Assembly: GCF_009377175.1 (NCBI RefSeq)
Contig: NZ_VJZD01000006.1
Coordinates: forward strand, 1-64,000
DNA: 64,000 bases
Origin: Streptomyces adustus
Lineage (GTDB): Bacteria > Actinomycetota > Actinomycetes > Streptomycetales > Streptomycetaceae
Direction: 5' to 3'
Shown: in pieces, positions 1 through 7,685 of the stretch
How positions within the stretch are numbered: the stretch's first letter is position 1
Layout of the letters: the number at the start of each line of letters is the position of its first letter
Program-made: the position numbers and the translations under genes
The notes under the pieces: generated by a model
Seen by the model: the letters and a program-made list of their open reading frames with translations, nothing else
What the model was told of the DNA's origin: nothing
Database searches by the model: none

Positions 1-46
1 CCCCCGCACTCCCCTGACCGGCCCGCCGCCAGAAAGCGCACCCGCC

Positions 47-469
47 ATGAACACTCCTGCCGAACAGCCGTCCGTCCTCTTCGTCTGCGTGCACAACGCC
101 GGGCGCTCCCAGATGGCCGCCGCGTTCCTCACCCACCTCGCGGGCGAACGCGTCCAGGTGCGCTCCGCCGGGTCCGCCCCCGCCACGACGGTCAACCCTG
201 CCGTCGTCGAGGCCATGGCCGAGGTCGGCATCGACGTCTCCGCCGAGGTGCCGAAGGTGCTCACGGTCGAAGCCGTGCACGCCTCGGACGTCGTCATCAC
301 GATGGGCTGCGGCGACACCTGCCCGGTCTTCCCCGGCAAGCGCTACCTCGACTGGCAGCTCGCGGACCCGGCCGGGCAGGGCGTCGCCGCCGTACGGCCC
401 ATCCGCGACGAGATCGAAAAGCGCATCCGCGGCCTGATCGACGAGATCGCCCCGGTGGGCCGAGCATGA
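47..469 (+). CDS. arsC: Arsenate reductase ArsC (low-molecular-weight phosphatase fold)
   Basis: Cytoplasmic reductase converting arsenate to arsenite. The 140-residue length fits the family. The CX5R phosphate loop is CVHNAGR at residues 14-20, with Cys14 as nucleophile. Cys88 and Cys92 lie in the MGCGDTCP segment, where thioredoxin-coupled ArsC proteins carry their redox cysteines, and the family DP pair is at residues 107-108. The start is the first ATG of the frame, and the 46 bases before it hold no recognisable gene. Its stop overlaps the next start by four bases, so the two are translationally coupled. No arsenite pump or ArsR regulator is visible, although they could lie to the left. 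A protein tyrosine phosphatase role is the alternative, but the extra cysteines and the neighbour favour arsenate. Confidence 0.87.
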   Translation: MNTPAEQPSVLFVCVHNAGRSQMAAAFLTHLAGERVQVRSAGSAPATTVNPAVVEAMAEVGIDVSAEVPKVLTVEAVHASDVVITMGCGDTCPVFPGKRYLDWQLADPAGQGVAAVRPIRDEIEKRIRGLIDEIAPVGRA

Positions 470-972
470 GCGCACCGTCCGTCGTACGCGTCACCGCCAT
501 GGGCCGCGAGCACGCGGACGAGGTCCTGACGATCTACCGACTGGGCATCGACGAGGGCGACGCCACCTTCGAAACGGCCGCGCCCACCTGGGAGCACTTC
601 GACGCCACCAAGCTGCCCGACCACCGGCACGTCGCCGTCGACGACTCCGGCCGGGTGCTCGGCTGGGTCGCCGCGGTGACGGTGTCGGACCGGTGCGTCT
701 ACGTCGGGGTGGTCGAGCACTCGGTGTACGTCCACCCCGACGCCCGCGGCCGCGGCGTCGGCTCGGCGCTGCTGAGCGCGCTGATCGCGTCGACCGAGGC
801 AGCGGGCGTCTGGACCATTCAGTCCGGCGTCTTCCCCGAGAACACTGGCAGCCTGGCCCTCCACCGGAGGGCCGGCTTCCGCGTCATCGGCACGCGCGAA
901 CGCATCGGCAGGCACCACGGGGTGTGGCGCGACGTCGTACTGATCGAGCGTCGCAGCCCTGTTGTCGCATAG
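466..972 (+). CDS. arsN1: GNAT N-acetyltransferase, ArsN1-like (arsinothricin/phosphinothricin resistance)
   Basis: A 168-residue GNAT enzyme. The acetyl-CoA pyrophosphate loop is RGRGVG at residues 94-99, after a strand ending VYVHPDA. The N-terminal half has the FETAAPTWEHFDA pattern of the phosphinothricin acetyltransferase/ArsN1 group, which N-acetylates the glutamine-synthetase inhibitors phosphinothricin or arsinothricin. The ATG overlaps the arsC stop by four bases, and this pairing with an arsenic gene is the reason for preferring ArsN1 over a generic phosphinothricin acetyltransferase. The family is known; the exact substrate is inferred. The gene ends just before a convergent RTX-repeat remnant. 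Confidence 0.78.
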   Translation: MSAPSVVRVTAMGREHADEVLTIYRLGIDEGDATFETAAPTWEHFDATKLPDHRHVAVDDSGRVLGWVAAVTVSDRCVYVGVVEHSVYVHPDARGRGVGSALLSALIASTEAAGVWTIQSGVFPENTGSLALHRRAGFRVIGTRERIGRHHGVWRDVVLIERRSPVVA

Positions 973-996
973 GCGTCGCAGGCCGGCCTCGACGCC

Positions 997-1290
997 TCAC
1001 CCGACCTTTCCGAGGCTGTCGTCGGCCTCGCCGCCGAAGAGGTCGTCGTTGCCGGTGTTGCCGTCGAGTTGGTCGTTGCCGCTGCCGCTGCCGCCGAAGA
1101 CGCCGTCGCGGCCGCCGAGGATCCTGTCGTTGCCGTCGCCTCCGAAGGCGACGTCGTTGCCGTCGTCGCCAGAGATGTCGTCGTCGCCGTCGCCGCCCTT
1201 GAGGCCGTCGAGCGAGCCGCGGACAACCGGAGTGCGGCGGCGGGCGGCGGGCGGCGCCGCCAGTACCGCCGCCGCGACCCCGACCGTCAT
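997..1290 (-). pseudogene. Short RTX calcium-binding repeat protein, probable remnant
   Basis: An open frame of 97 residues starting at ATG 1290. Residues 30-90 are glycine- and aspartate-rich nonapeptide-like repeats (GGDGDDDIS, GDDGNDVAF, GGDGNDRIL, then less regular GGSGSGNDQ), the parallel beta-roll repeats that bind calcium in hemolysin-type secreted proteins. The first 20 residues are a short hydrophobic stretch rich in alanine, then arginines, which looks like a damaged signal peptide. Family members are usually several hundred residues with a proper export signal, so this is more likely a leftover or a badly truncated gene. It lies downstream of the DUF3500 gene on the same strand. 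No type I secretion genes are nearby. Confidence 0.55.
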
Positions 1291-1328
1291 GGGCACTGCC
1301 GATGACGGCGGGAGCGGTGGGCGGTCGA

Positions 1329-2444
1329 TCAGAACGAGAACTCTCCGCCGTAGTCGCGGATGTGGTCGCGATACACGGTGTGGTAATGCACCTGGCTGCG
1401 GTAGATCACGCCGTTCTGACAGACGAACTCGACCCAGACGCCGGGCCCGTCGATGCGGACGTAGTCGCCCTGGCTGCTCAGGGCGGAGCTGCCGGAATAC
1501 GCGATGTAGGTCGCGTCGAGTTCCGACTGGTACGTCGCCAGCAGCGAGGCGGCGGTCGTGTCGTCCGCCACCTGCACCCAGGGCGTCAGCGCCGCGAGTA
1601 CCAACTGCTGCTGGGCGGAGGTCAGTTGGCTGACCTGAAGGCCCTGCTTGGTGGTCGGGAAGGCGCCGTCCTTCGCCGGGCCGAGCAGCACGTCGCTGAA
1701 CGACTGGGACAGCTTGGCCTGGGCCAACTGGGTGGTGCTGAGGCTGCCCAGCATGGCGAGCATGCCGTCCCGCATGCCTTTCAGCGGCGCGTACGTGGCG
1801 CCGTCGCTCCCGGTCCAGCTGGACGGCTCCACGCCGACGAAGTACGGGGTGGCGCCTTCGACCTGACCGTCGGCGTAGGTGAGGTTGACGGCGAGGTGGT
1901 GGCCGCCGAAGTGCAGCTGCCAGGTGCCGGTGGCGCTGGGCGTGCCCAGGAAGGCCAGGTAGTAGTTGCCGCTGCCGTAGCCGCTCGCGCTCTTGCCGAG
2001 GACGTCGTCGGCCGCGAGGATCTGCGAGACCTGGTCGTAGCCGGTGCCGCTGCCCGTGCCGGTGGCCGCCTTGACGACCGCCTTGGCTGCGGCCAGTTGT
2101 GTGGTGCTGAGCGTGCTGAACTGGATGCCGACCCGACAGGACGAACCGCAGGGCAGGTTCGACCAGGCCGTGGCGTTGGCCTCTGTGAATCCGAGGAGCA
2201 CCTTGCTCTTCTGGGTCGTGCTCAGCGTGGCCAGGAACGTGTTCGCCGCGGTGACCACGTCGGAGACGGATGCGGTCGAGACGGCCGTGGCGGCCGACGC
2301 GCCGGACACGGACTCGGTCGGGGCGCTCGCGGCTTCGGCGTGCGCGTAGACCCCGCCGAGGGCGAAGGCGGTTCCTGCGGCGCAGGCCACGCTCACTCGC
2401 CTCCACCTGCCCAATGACCCGCGCCGGGTGATGTCTTCTGACAC
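1329..2444 (-). CDS. DUF3500 family secreted protein
   Basis: A protein of about 371 residues that I assign to the DUF3500 family, whose function is unknown. The N-terminus (TRRGSLGRWRR, then an alanine-rich hydrophobic stretch ending near AHAEA) is a signal peptide, possibly of Tat type. The mature part has the family features: repeated LSTTQ helices, a GTW..HFGGHHLAVNLTY segment around the middle, and the C-terminal stretch with VEFVCQNG and the histidines of HYHTVYRDH. The start chosen is GTG 2444, because an AAGGGA-like site lies nine bases upstream; an in-frame GTG at 2495 would add 17 residues but has its GGAG directly against the start. Expected to act outside the cell; the histidine-rich parts suggest metal binding, which is inference. 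Confidence 0.8.
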   Translation of the reverse strand: MSEDITRRGSLGRWRRVSVACAAGTAFALGGVYAHAEAASAPTESVSGASAATAVSTASVSDVVTAANTFLATLSTTQKSKVLLGFTEANATAWSNLPCGSSCRVGIQFSTLSTTQLAAAKAVVKAATGTGSGTGYDQVSQILAADDVLGKSASGYGSGNYYLAFLGTPSATGTWQLHFGGHHLAVNLTYADGQVEGATPYFVGVEPSSWTGSDGATYAPLKGMRDGMLAMLGSLSTTQLAQAKLSQSFSDVLLGPAKDGAFPTTKQGLQVSQLTSAQQQLVLAALTPWVQVADDTTAASLLATYQSELDATYIAYSGSSALSSQGDYVRIDGPGVWVEFVCQNGVIYRSQVHYHTVYRDHIRDYGGEFSF

Positions 2445-2505
2445 CGTGCCAGTCCCTTCGGAAGTAGGATTGTGGGGGACTTCCTCCTCCGTCACCTCCG
2501 GACAC

Positions 2506-2527
2506 CATTGTCATGCACCAGACAATG
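2506..2527. promoter_or_regulatory. Inverted repeat upstream of the DUF3500 gene
   Basis: CATTGTC (2506-2512) and GACAATG (2521-2527) form a perfect seven-base inverted repeat with an eight-base spacer. A second pair, CTCCGTCA (2487-2494) and TGACGGAG (2526-2533), encloses it. The site lies 60-80 bases before the chosen DUF3500 start, so it could be an operator or a leader hairpin. No regulator gene sits beside it. Confidence 0.4.
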
Positions 2528-2630
2528 ACGGAGCGGGGTGCAGTCGACCAGCCGACGCTGTGGATTGCATCGCCAAACGCTGGGAGTGACCTGTCAATTG
2601 TTTGCAGTGGGAAACTCTGGCCGGATTCCG

Positions 2631-3197
2631 TCAGCGGGCGTCGGCCTTTACCCGCGCAGCCAGTGCCCGCGCCCGCGACGAGCCGGACGACTCGGCCAGG
2701 ACCGCCAGGCGCCGGGCGCTGTCCTCCCATGCCGGACGGTAGGCACCGTCGTGGGCGGTGAGGCGCCGGTACGCCTTGGCCGCCACGAAGCAGGCTTCCG
2801 CGGCAGCCGCGGGGTCAGGCTCGAACGCACCCTCGGGATCGCATAGTTGCTCCGCAATCCGGCGCATCCCCGCGGCAAGAGCCTCCAACCGGCCGGGCTG
2901 CACCCCCTTGAGCTCCAGCGCGACGGACGCCCAGCGCAGGCACTCCGCGAGGTCCCCGCGTACGTTCAGGTGCACTTCGCACAGGCGGAACACGGCGTCC
3001 GGGTGGCCGGCCCCGGCGGCCCGGGTCCACCACCCGAGAGCGGCTTCGTGGTCGTCCCGCTCCCAGTGGAGCACCCCGAGGTGGTAAGCGGCATGGACCT
3101 CACCCGACTCCGCGCCCGCGCCGATCCGGTGGATGGTCGCCGTGTCCGGCCCCGACGACGTCTCGCCGGCACCACGGCGGATCACGGTCGAGGCCAC
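2631..3197 (-). CDS. Sel1/TPR-like repeat protein, hypothetical
   Basis: A 188-residue soluble alpha-helical protein from GTG 3197. The central part (AAYHLGVLHWERDDHEAALGWWTRAAGAGHPDAVFRLCEVHL) has the spacing of one to two Sel1-like or tetratricopeptide repeats, which usually hold protein partners. The rest is alanine-rich helix with no catalytic motif. There is no signal peptide or membrane segment. Only a couple of repeats are present, so it may be the C-terminal part of a longer ancestral repeat protein; the neighbouring DNA (3229-3688) also contains broken genes. Function unknown. Confidence 0.5.
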   Translation of the reverse strand: MASTVIRRGAGETSSGPDTATIHRIGAGAESGEVHAAYHLGVLHWERDDHEAALGWWTRAAGAGHPDAVFRLCEVHLNVRGDLAECLRWASVALELKGVQPGRLEALAAGMRRIAEQLCDPEGAFEPDPAAAAEACFVAAKAYRRLTAHDGAYRPAWEDSARRLAVLAESSGSSRARALAARVKADAR

Positions 3198-3228
3198 GGA
3201 CGAGAGGCAATCGGGCCCGGGCCCCGGG

Positions 3229-3432
3229 TCACTCGGCCGGCAGGCACTCCCGCATCGCCTTGGCGGTCGTAGCCGGGTCGTAGTTCTCGGGGACGCCCTC
3301 GACCAGGATGATGTCGCCCTCGATGTGCCGTGAGCGCAGTGGTGCGATCTCCTGGTACGCGGGAGAGTCCCACCAGGCCCGCGCCTCGGCGATCCCGGGA
3401 AAAGCGATCACGGTGCTCGCCCGGACGGAGGG
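3229..3432 (-). pseudogene. DUF1330 protein, C-terminal fragment
   Basis: The last 67 codons of a DUF1330 protein (dimeric alpha/beta-barrel fold, unknown function) are clear: the strand STVIAFPG, the helix with ARAWWDSPAYQEI, then a strand GDIILVEG. An intact member needs about 30 more residues at the front (the strand with the family histidine/aspartate); no such sequence is found upstream. The frame instead runs into DNA that encodes a different protein fragment on the other strand. It is therefore a truncated gene with no start of its own. Confidence 0.68.
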
Positions 3433-3439
3433 CGCGGGC

Positions 3440-3688
3440 GGCCCGGTCACGCTGTTCCCCGTGACCGACGTCGCCGTCAAGGGCGGCGACGCCTCGGTGC
3501 ACAAGCAGGCTGACGACGCCGCGACCGCGCAGCGAGTGTGGTGGTGGCTGAGCGCCGGTGTCCCGTTGGGTCTGCTCGCCGTCGCCGCCCTGCTGACGGC
3601 CCTCGCGATCCGGTTCGCCCGCCGCCGGGTCGCCGGCCGCAGTCCGGCCGAGGACGGGTCCGAGGGTGCCCCGGCGCCGACCGACTGA
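3440..3688 (+). pseudogene. C-terminal fragment of a membrane protein
   Basis: About 82 codons that look like the end of a single-pass or polytopic membrane protein. A polar part, GPVTLFPVTDVAVKGGD, is followed by a transmembrane helix (VWWWLSAGVPLGLLAVAAL and on to a basic RFARRR stop-transfer) and a short polar tail ending at 3688. There is no signal peptide, start codon or ribosome site that fits this frame, and the frame to the left reads antisense to the DUF1330 fragment. I do not recognise the family. The fragment converges with the two-component system on the opposite strand. Confidence 0.45.
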
Positions 3689-3728
3689 CGCCACCGTCGA
3701 CAGCCTCCCGCGCACCGCGCGGACGGCA

Positions 3729-4391
3729 TCAGCGAGGCAGGGTGACGAGCCCCGTCTCGTAGGCGGTGATGACGAGTTGGACCCGGTCCCTGGCGCCCAG
3801 TTTGGTGAGCAGGCGGGAGACGTGCGACTTGGCGGTGGCCACCGTGATGTACAGGTCCTCGGCGATCTCGGCGTTCGACCGGCCGCGACCGACCAGGGTC
3901 AGTACTTCCCGTTCCCGCTCGGTGATGCCCTCGACCGGCCCTGGGGAGTGCACCGGGACCGGCGCCGGGCGCCCGGCGAAGTCCGCGAGCAGACGACGCG
4001 TCACACCCGGCGCGATCAGTGCGTCGCCGGCGGCGACCACACGGATCGCCGCGAGGATGTCGTCCAGCGCCATGTCCTTGACCACGAAGCCGCTCGCGCC
4101 GGCCCGCAGCGCGCCGTAGACGTGTTCGTCCTCGTCGAAGGTGGTCAGGACGAGCACGCGGGTGGCCGCCGGACCGGACGTGATCAGGCGGGTGGCCTCG
4201 ATCCCGTCCATGCCAGGCATCCGGATGTCCATGACCACTACGTCGGGGTCGAGGTCGCCGACCAGACGAACGGCTTCGGCGCCGGTGGCGGCCTCCCCGA
4301 CGACCTCCAGGTCGCTGTGATCGGCCATGAGCACGCGCAGACCGGACCGCACCAGGGGCTGGTCGTCGGCGAGCACGACCCGGACGGTCAT
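3729..4391 (-). CDS. NarL/LuxR-family response regulator
   Basis: A 220-residue DNA-binding response regulator. Residues 1-120 are a receiver domain with the acidic pair Asp9/Asp10 and the phospho-acceptor Asp55 in VVVMDIRMPG. Residues 150-205 are a LuxR-type helix-turn-helix starting ITEREREVL and containing the recognition helix region TVATAKSHVSRLL. It is the partner of the histidine kinase encoded immediately upstream, whose stop overlaps this ATG by four bases. The divergent ABC exporter across a 209-base gap is the likely target, an arrangement common in actinobacteria for drug or peptide exporters. The signal sensed is unknown. Confidence 0.9.
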   Translation of the reverse strand: MTVRVVLADDQPLVRSGLRVLMADHSDLEVVGEAATGAEAVRLVGDLDPDVVVMDIRMPGMDGIEATRLITSGPAATRVLVLTTFDEDEHVYGALRAGASGFVVKDMALDDILAAIRVVAAGDALIAPGVTRRLLADFAGRPAPVPVHSPGPVEGITEREREVLTLVGRGRSNAEIAEDLYITVATAKSHVSRLLTKLGARDRVQLVITAYETGLVTLPR

Positions 4392-5563
4392 CGGGTTTCC
4401 ACCGCGACCGGGACGGGTGCGGGCAGCGGCAGCCGGGTCGCCACCCGGAAGCCGCCCTCGGGACGCGGTCCGGCGCTGAGGTGGCCGCCCAGCAGGCCGG
4501 CCCGCTCGCGCATCCCGATGATGCCGAAGCCGTGCGCCGGGCCGTGGTCGGCGGCGCCGTGCCCGTCGTCGACGATCTCCACGGACAGTTCCTCGTCCCC
4601 GTAGTCGATGGCCACCCGGCAACGCCCGGTGCCCGCGTGGCGGACCACGTTGGTCAGCGCTTCCTGCACGATGCGGTAGGCGGACAGATCGATGTCGGCC
4701 GGCACCGGGCGCCGCTCCCCGGTGCGGTGCACGTCGACGTGTACTCCCGCACCCGCGGTCGCCGCCGCCAGCCGCTCGACGTCCGCCAGCCCCGGCGACG
4801 GCGCGAGTGACGGCTGCTCCGTCGTGGTCGTTTCGCGGTCGGCCTGACGGAGCGACACCAGGGTGCGCCGCAGCCCCGACAGGACCTCTCTGCTGGTGGC
4901 CTCGATGGCGTGAAGGGCCTCGCGCGCCTGTGCGGGCTGCGTCTGGATGACCCGGCTGCCCACCCCGGCCTGGATGGCGACGATGCCGATGCTGTGCGCG
5001 ACCATGTCGTGCAACTCTCTTGCGATCCGCAGCCGTTCGGCGATCACCGCCTCGGCCACCTCCTGTGCCCGCAGCTCCACCGCGTGCTCGCGGCGCTCGC
5101 GAATCAGCAGGCCGGCCAGGCAGGACGCGGCGAGCGCCAGGACGGAGATCACCTCGTTGACGGCCAGCGCGTCCCCGTGCGAAAAGGCGCCGATCACCAG
5201 GAGTTGCACGGCGAATGACACGGACACGGCCGCGATCGAAGCGCGCCGTAGGCAGGTGGCGACGACAAGACCCAGCACGAGGTCCACCGCCAGATACGAC
5301 AGGAACTGGCCCTGGTACGACGTCGCCAGGCTCTCCTGGCCCGAGCTCGGCGGGCCCACCACCACGGCAGTGGAACCGAGGAGAGCCAGGGACAGGGCAA
5401 GCAACGGCATCCGCCGCACCACGTCGGCGAGCAGGGTCACGGCCAGCAGCGCCCCGACCCCGTGGGCCGTGCCCGACGCCCGCGGCGCGGCCCCCACCAG
5501 CAGGCCCACCACGAGGAAGTAGGAGGCACCCCCCGCCCAGGCCATGGCCTTGGTCCTCGTCAT
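4388..5563 (-). CDS. Sensor histidine kinase (HisKA_3 / DesK-type)
   Basis: A membrane histidine kinase of 391 residues. The first 160 residues contain four to six hydrophobic segments with short loops, so sensing probably occurs in or at the membrane. The phospho-accepting histidine is His185 in RELHDMVAHS, typical of HisKA_3 kinases paired with NarL regulators. The C-terminal ATPase domain carries the N box (EALTNVVRHAG), the G1-like VDDGHGA and the G2-like GFGIIGMRERAGLLGG. I chose ATG 5563 as start because it opens directly into the first membrane helix; the frame extends further upstream but that part has no coding character. It is coupled by ATGA to the response regulator. Confidence 0.9.
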   Translation of the reverse strand: MTRTKAMAWAGGASYFLVVGLLVGAAPRASGTAHGVGALLAVTLLADVVRRMPLLALSLALLGSTAVVVGPPSSGQESLATSYQGQFLSYLAVDLVLGLVVATCLRRASIAAVSVSFAVQLLVIGAFSHGDALAVNEVISVLALAASCLAGLLIRERREHAVELRAQEVAEAVIAERLRIARELHDMVAHSIGIVAIQAGVGSRVIQTQPAQAREALHAIEATSREVLSGLRRTLVSLRQADRETTTTEQPSLAPSPGLADVERLAAATAGAGVHVDVHRTGERRPVPADIDLSAYRIVQEALTNVVRHAGTGRCRVAIDYGDEELSVEIVDDGHGAADHGPAHGFGIIGMRERAGLLGGHLSAGPRPEGGFRVATRLPLPAPVPVAVETR

Positions 5564-5772
5564 CGGCGGTGTGCCCTCCCGGGAGCAGGGCCGCGGAGCG
5601 CAACGCGCGCGGGCGGAGGAGCAGTTGTCGTGGGGTTCACGCCGCGAGACTAGCCGGGCCGGCACCCGCGTGGCATTGGCCCGGGGACGTACGACCACGG
5701 GTGGGTACGGGCGCACGATTGCCGACCACGGCCCCATGCCCGGACGGGACTCCTGTCGGCAGTGTGGATGCC

Positions 5773-6693
5773 GTGATCGAAGTCAGCGAACTCACCAAGC
5801 GCTACGGCGGCAAGACGGCCGTCGACCATCTGTCCTTCACCGTCCGGCCGGGCCAGGTCACCGGGTTCCTCGGCCCCAACGGAGCCGGCAAGTCCACCAC
5901 CCTGCGGATGATCCTGGGCCTGGACGCGCCCACCACCGGCACCGCCACCGTGGCCGGCGTTCCTTTCCACCGCCACCCGCGCGGACTGCGGTACGTCGGT
6001 GCCCTCCTCGACGCCGGACAGGTCCACGGCGGCCGCACCGCCGCGGCCCACCTGTCCGCTCTGGCCCGCGGCAACGGCATCCCGCGGCGCCGGGTGGACG
6101 AGGTGCTCCAGGAGGTGGGGCTGGCCGAAGCGGCGAAGCGCCGCATCGGCGGATTCTCGCTCGGCATGAAGCAGCGGCTGGGGATCGCCGCCGCCCTGCT
6201 CGGCGACCCGCCCGTGCTCATGTTCGACGAGCCGGTCAACGGGATGGACCCGGAGGGCGTCCTGTGGGTACGTCGGCTCTTCCGGCGCCTGGCCGCCGAG
6301 GGACGCACGGTCTTCCTCTCCAGCCACCTGATGTCGGAGATGGAGAACACCGCCGACCAGCTGGTCGTCATCGGCCGGGGCCGCCTCATCGCCGCCGAGC
6401 CGCTACGGGACTTCGCGGCGCGCGGCACCCGAAGCAGCGTCGTGGTGGGGACACCCCGGGCCGCCGAGCTGACGGCCGTACTGACCGCGGCGGGCGCCTC
6501 GGTCGAGCCGGAGGGCTCGGCGGGAGCCGAGAAGCTCGCCGTGACCGGGCTCCCGGCCGTCCGGATCGGGGCGCTGGCCTTCGACAACGGCATCCGGCTG
6601 GACGAACTGACCACCCGTACCGCCTCGCTGGAGGCCGCCTTCATGGAACTGACCGCCGACAGCGTCGAATACCCGGCAGGACACCCCCGATGA
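5773..6693 (+). CDS. ABC transporter ATP-binding protein
   Basis: A 306-residue ATPase of the ABC-2 exporter type. Walker A is GPNGAGKST at residues 34-42; the signature is the variant FSLGMKQRLG; Walker B is VLMFDEP, followed by NGMDPEG (D-loop region) and the switch histidine in LSSHLMSEM. The last 80 residues form the short accessory domain common to drug and lantibiotic-immunity exporters. The start is probably GTG 5773, with an in-frame GTG at 5764 equally possible; neither has a strong ribosome site, and the transcript may be nearly leaderless. It pairs with the permease, which overlaps by four bases, and is divergent from the two-component system that probably controls it. Confidence 0.9.
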   Translation: MIEVSELTKRYGGKTAVDHLSFTVRPGQVTGFLGPNGAGKSTTLRMILGLDAPTTGTATVAGVPFHRHPRGLRYVGALLDAGQVHGGRTAAAHLSALARGNGIPRRRVDEVLQEVGLAEAAKRRIGGFSLGMKQRLGIAAALLGDPPVLMFDEPVNGMDPEGVLWVRRLFRRLAAEGRTVFLSSHLMSEMENTADQLVVIGRGRLIAAEPLRDFAARGTRSSVVVGTPRAAELTAVLTAAGASVEPEGSAGAEKLAVTGLPAVRIGALAFDNGIRLDELTTRTASLEAAFMELTADSVEYPAGHPR

Positions 6694-7514
6694 CCACACT
6701 CGTCTCCCTCTCCCCGGCCACCCCCGTCGCCGGACCGCCCGCCCGCTTCGGCGACCTGCTCGCCGCCGAGTGGATCAAGACGCGGTCCCTGCGCTCCACC
6801 CCGTGGACGATCGCGCTCACCCTGCTGTTCGTCCTCGGGTCCGCCGCGGTGTCCACGCTCACGGACGAGGCCGCGGGCTCGGGCACCGCTGATTTCCGGC
6901 CCTTCGACGCCTACCCGGCGGCCGGCTGCTGGAGCCTGATGCTCGTCGCCGGCAGCATGGGCGCCCTCACCGTCGTGAGCGAGTACAGCAGCGGCCTGAT
7001 CCGCACCACCACCGTGGCCGTCCCGGCCCGCGGCTCGGTCGTACTGGCCAAGGCGGTCGTCACCGGCATGCTGTGGACCGCGATCGGCACGGCCACCGCC
7101 ACCGGTTCCCTCCTGGTCTCCCAGGCCATCCTGGCCGGGCGTCATGCCGCCGTACCGATCACCCACCCCGGGGTGTTCCGCGCGCTGGCAGCATCCGCGT
7201 CGCTGGCTCCGGTCTGCGCCCTGGTCGGTCTGGGCCTCGGCGTTCTGCTCCGGCACGCCGCCGCGACCATGGTCACCATCGTGTTCGCCCTGCTGATGCT
7301 GCCCACCATGTTCTCGGAGAGCCACCGCTGGTCGGCGGACGTCAAACACACGATGGTGTCGGCCGCCTGGAATCGTCTGGTCCAAACCTGGGAACCGGAC
7401 CCCGAGTCCCTGGGCTACACCGCCACGGTCTCCGGCTCCTGGATCGTGTACGTGCTCTGGCCGCTGGTCGCGGTCGCACTCGCCGTGTTCGTCGTGCGGC
7501 GCCGCGACGTCTGA
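6690..7514 (+). CDS. ABC-2 type transporter permease
   Basis: A 274-residue membrane protein with about six transmembrane helices, the first at residues 34-55 after a cytosolic N-terminus (AAEWIKTRSLRSTPW, a motif shared by many actinobacterial ABC-2 permeases). A long extracytoplasmic loop between the last helices carries ESHRWSADVKHTMVSAAWNRL. It forms the membrane part of the exporter with the preceding ATPase. The substrate cannot be read from sequence; systems of this layout often give resistance to peptide antibiotics. The gene ends before a strong hairpin (7573-7619) and converges on lcp. Confidence 0.87.
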   Translation: MTTLVSLSPATPVAGPPARFGDLLAAEWIKTRSLRSTPWTIALTLLFVLGSAAVSTLTDEAAGSGTADFRPFDAYPAAGCWSLMLVAGSMGALTVVSEYSSGLIRTTTVAVPARGSVVLAKAVVTGMLWTAIGTATATGSLLVSQAILAGRHAAVPITHPGVFRALAASASLAPVCALVGLGLGVLLRHAAATMVTIVFALLMLPTMFSESHRWSADVKHTMVSAAWNRLVQTWEPDPESLGYTATVSGSWIVYVLWPLVAVALAVFVVRRRDV

Positions 7515-7572
7515 GCGTGCCTCCAGGCCGGGTTCTCGCTGCTCGTTGCCGCCGCAGGTCGGGTCGGGGAGT

Positions 7573-7619
7573 GCTGCCAGGGGCGGTGGGCGATGGGGTG
7601 GACGGCCGCCCCTGGCAGC
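7573..7619. terminator. Bidirectional hairpin terminator between the ABC permease and lcp
   Basis: GCTGCCAGGGGCGG (7573-7586) pairs perfectly over 14 bases with CCGCCCCTGGCAGC (7606-7619), with a 19-base loop. It sits in the 170-base gap between two convergent genes, so it can stop transcription from both sides. There is no U-tract, as is usual in Streptomyces. Confidence 0.75.
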
Positions 7620-7685
7620 GGACGGGGCCCGGCACGGGTACGGCGCCGGGGTGTCGCGGTGTCTGCGCGGTTCGGGAGGGATCGT

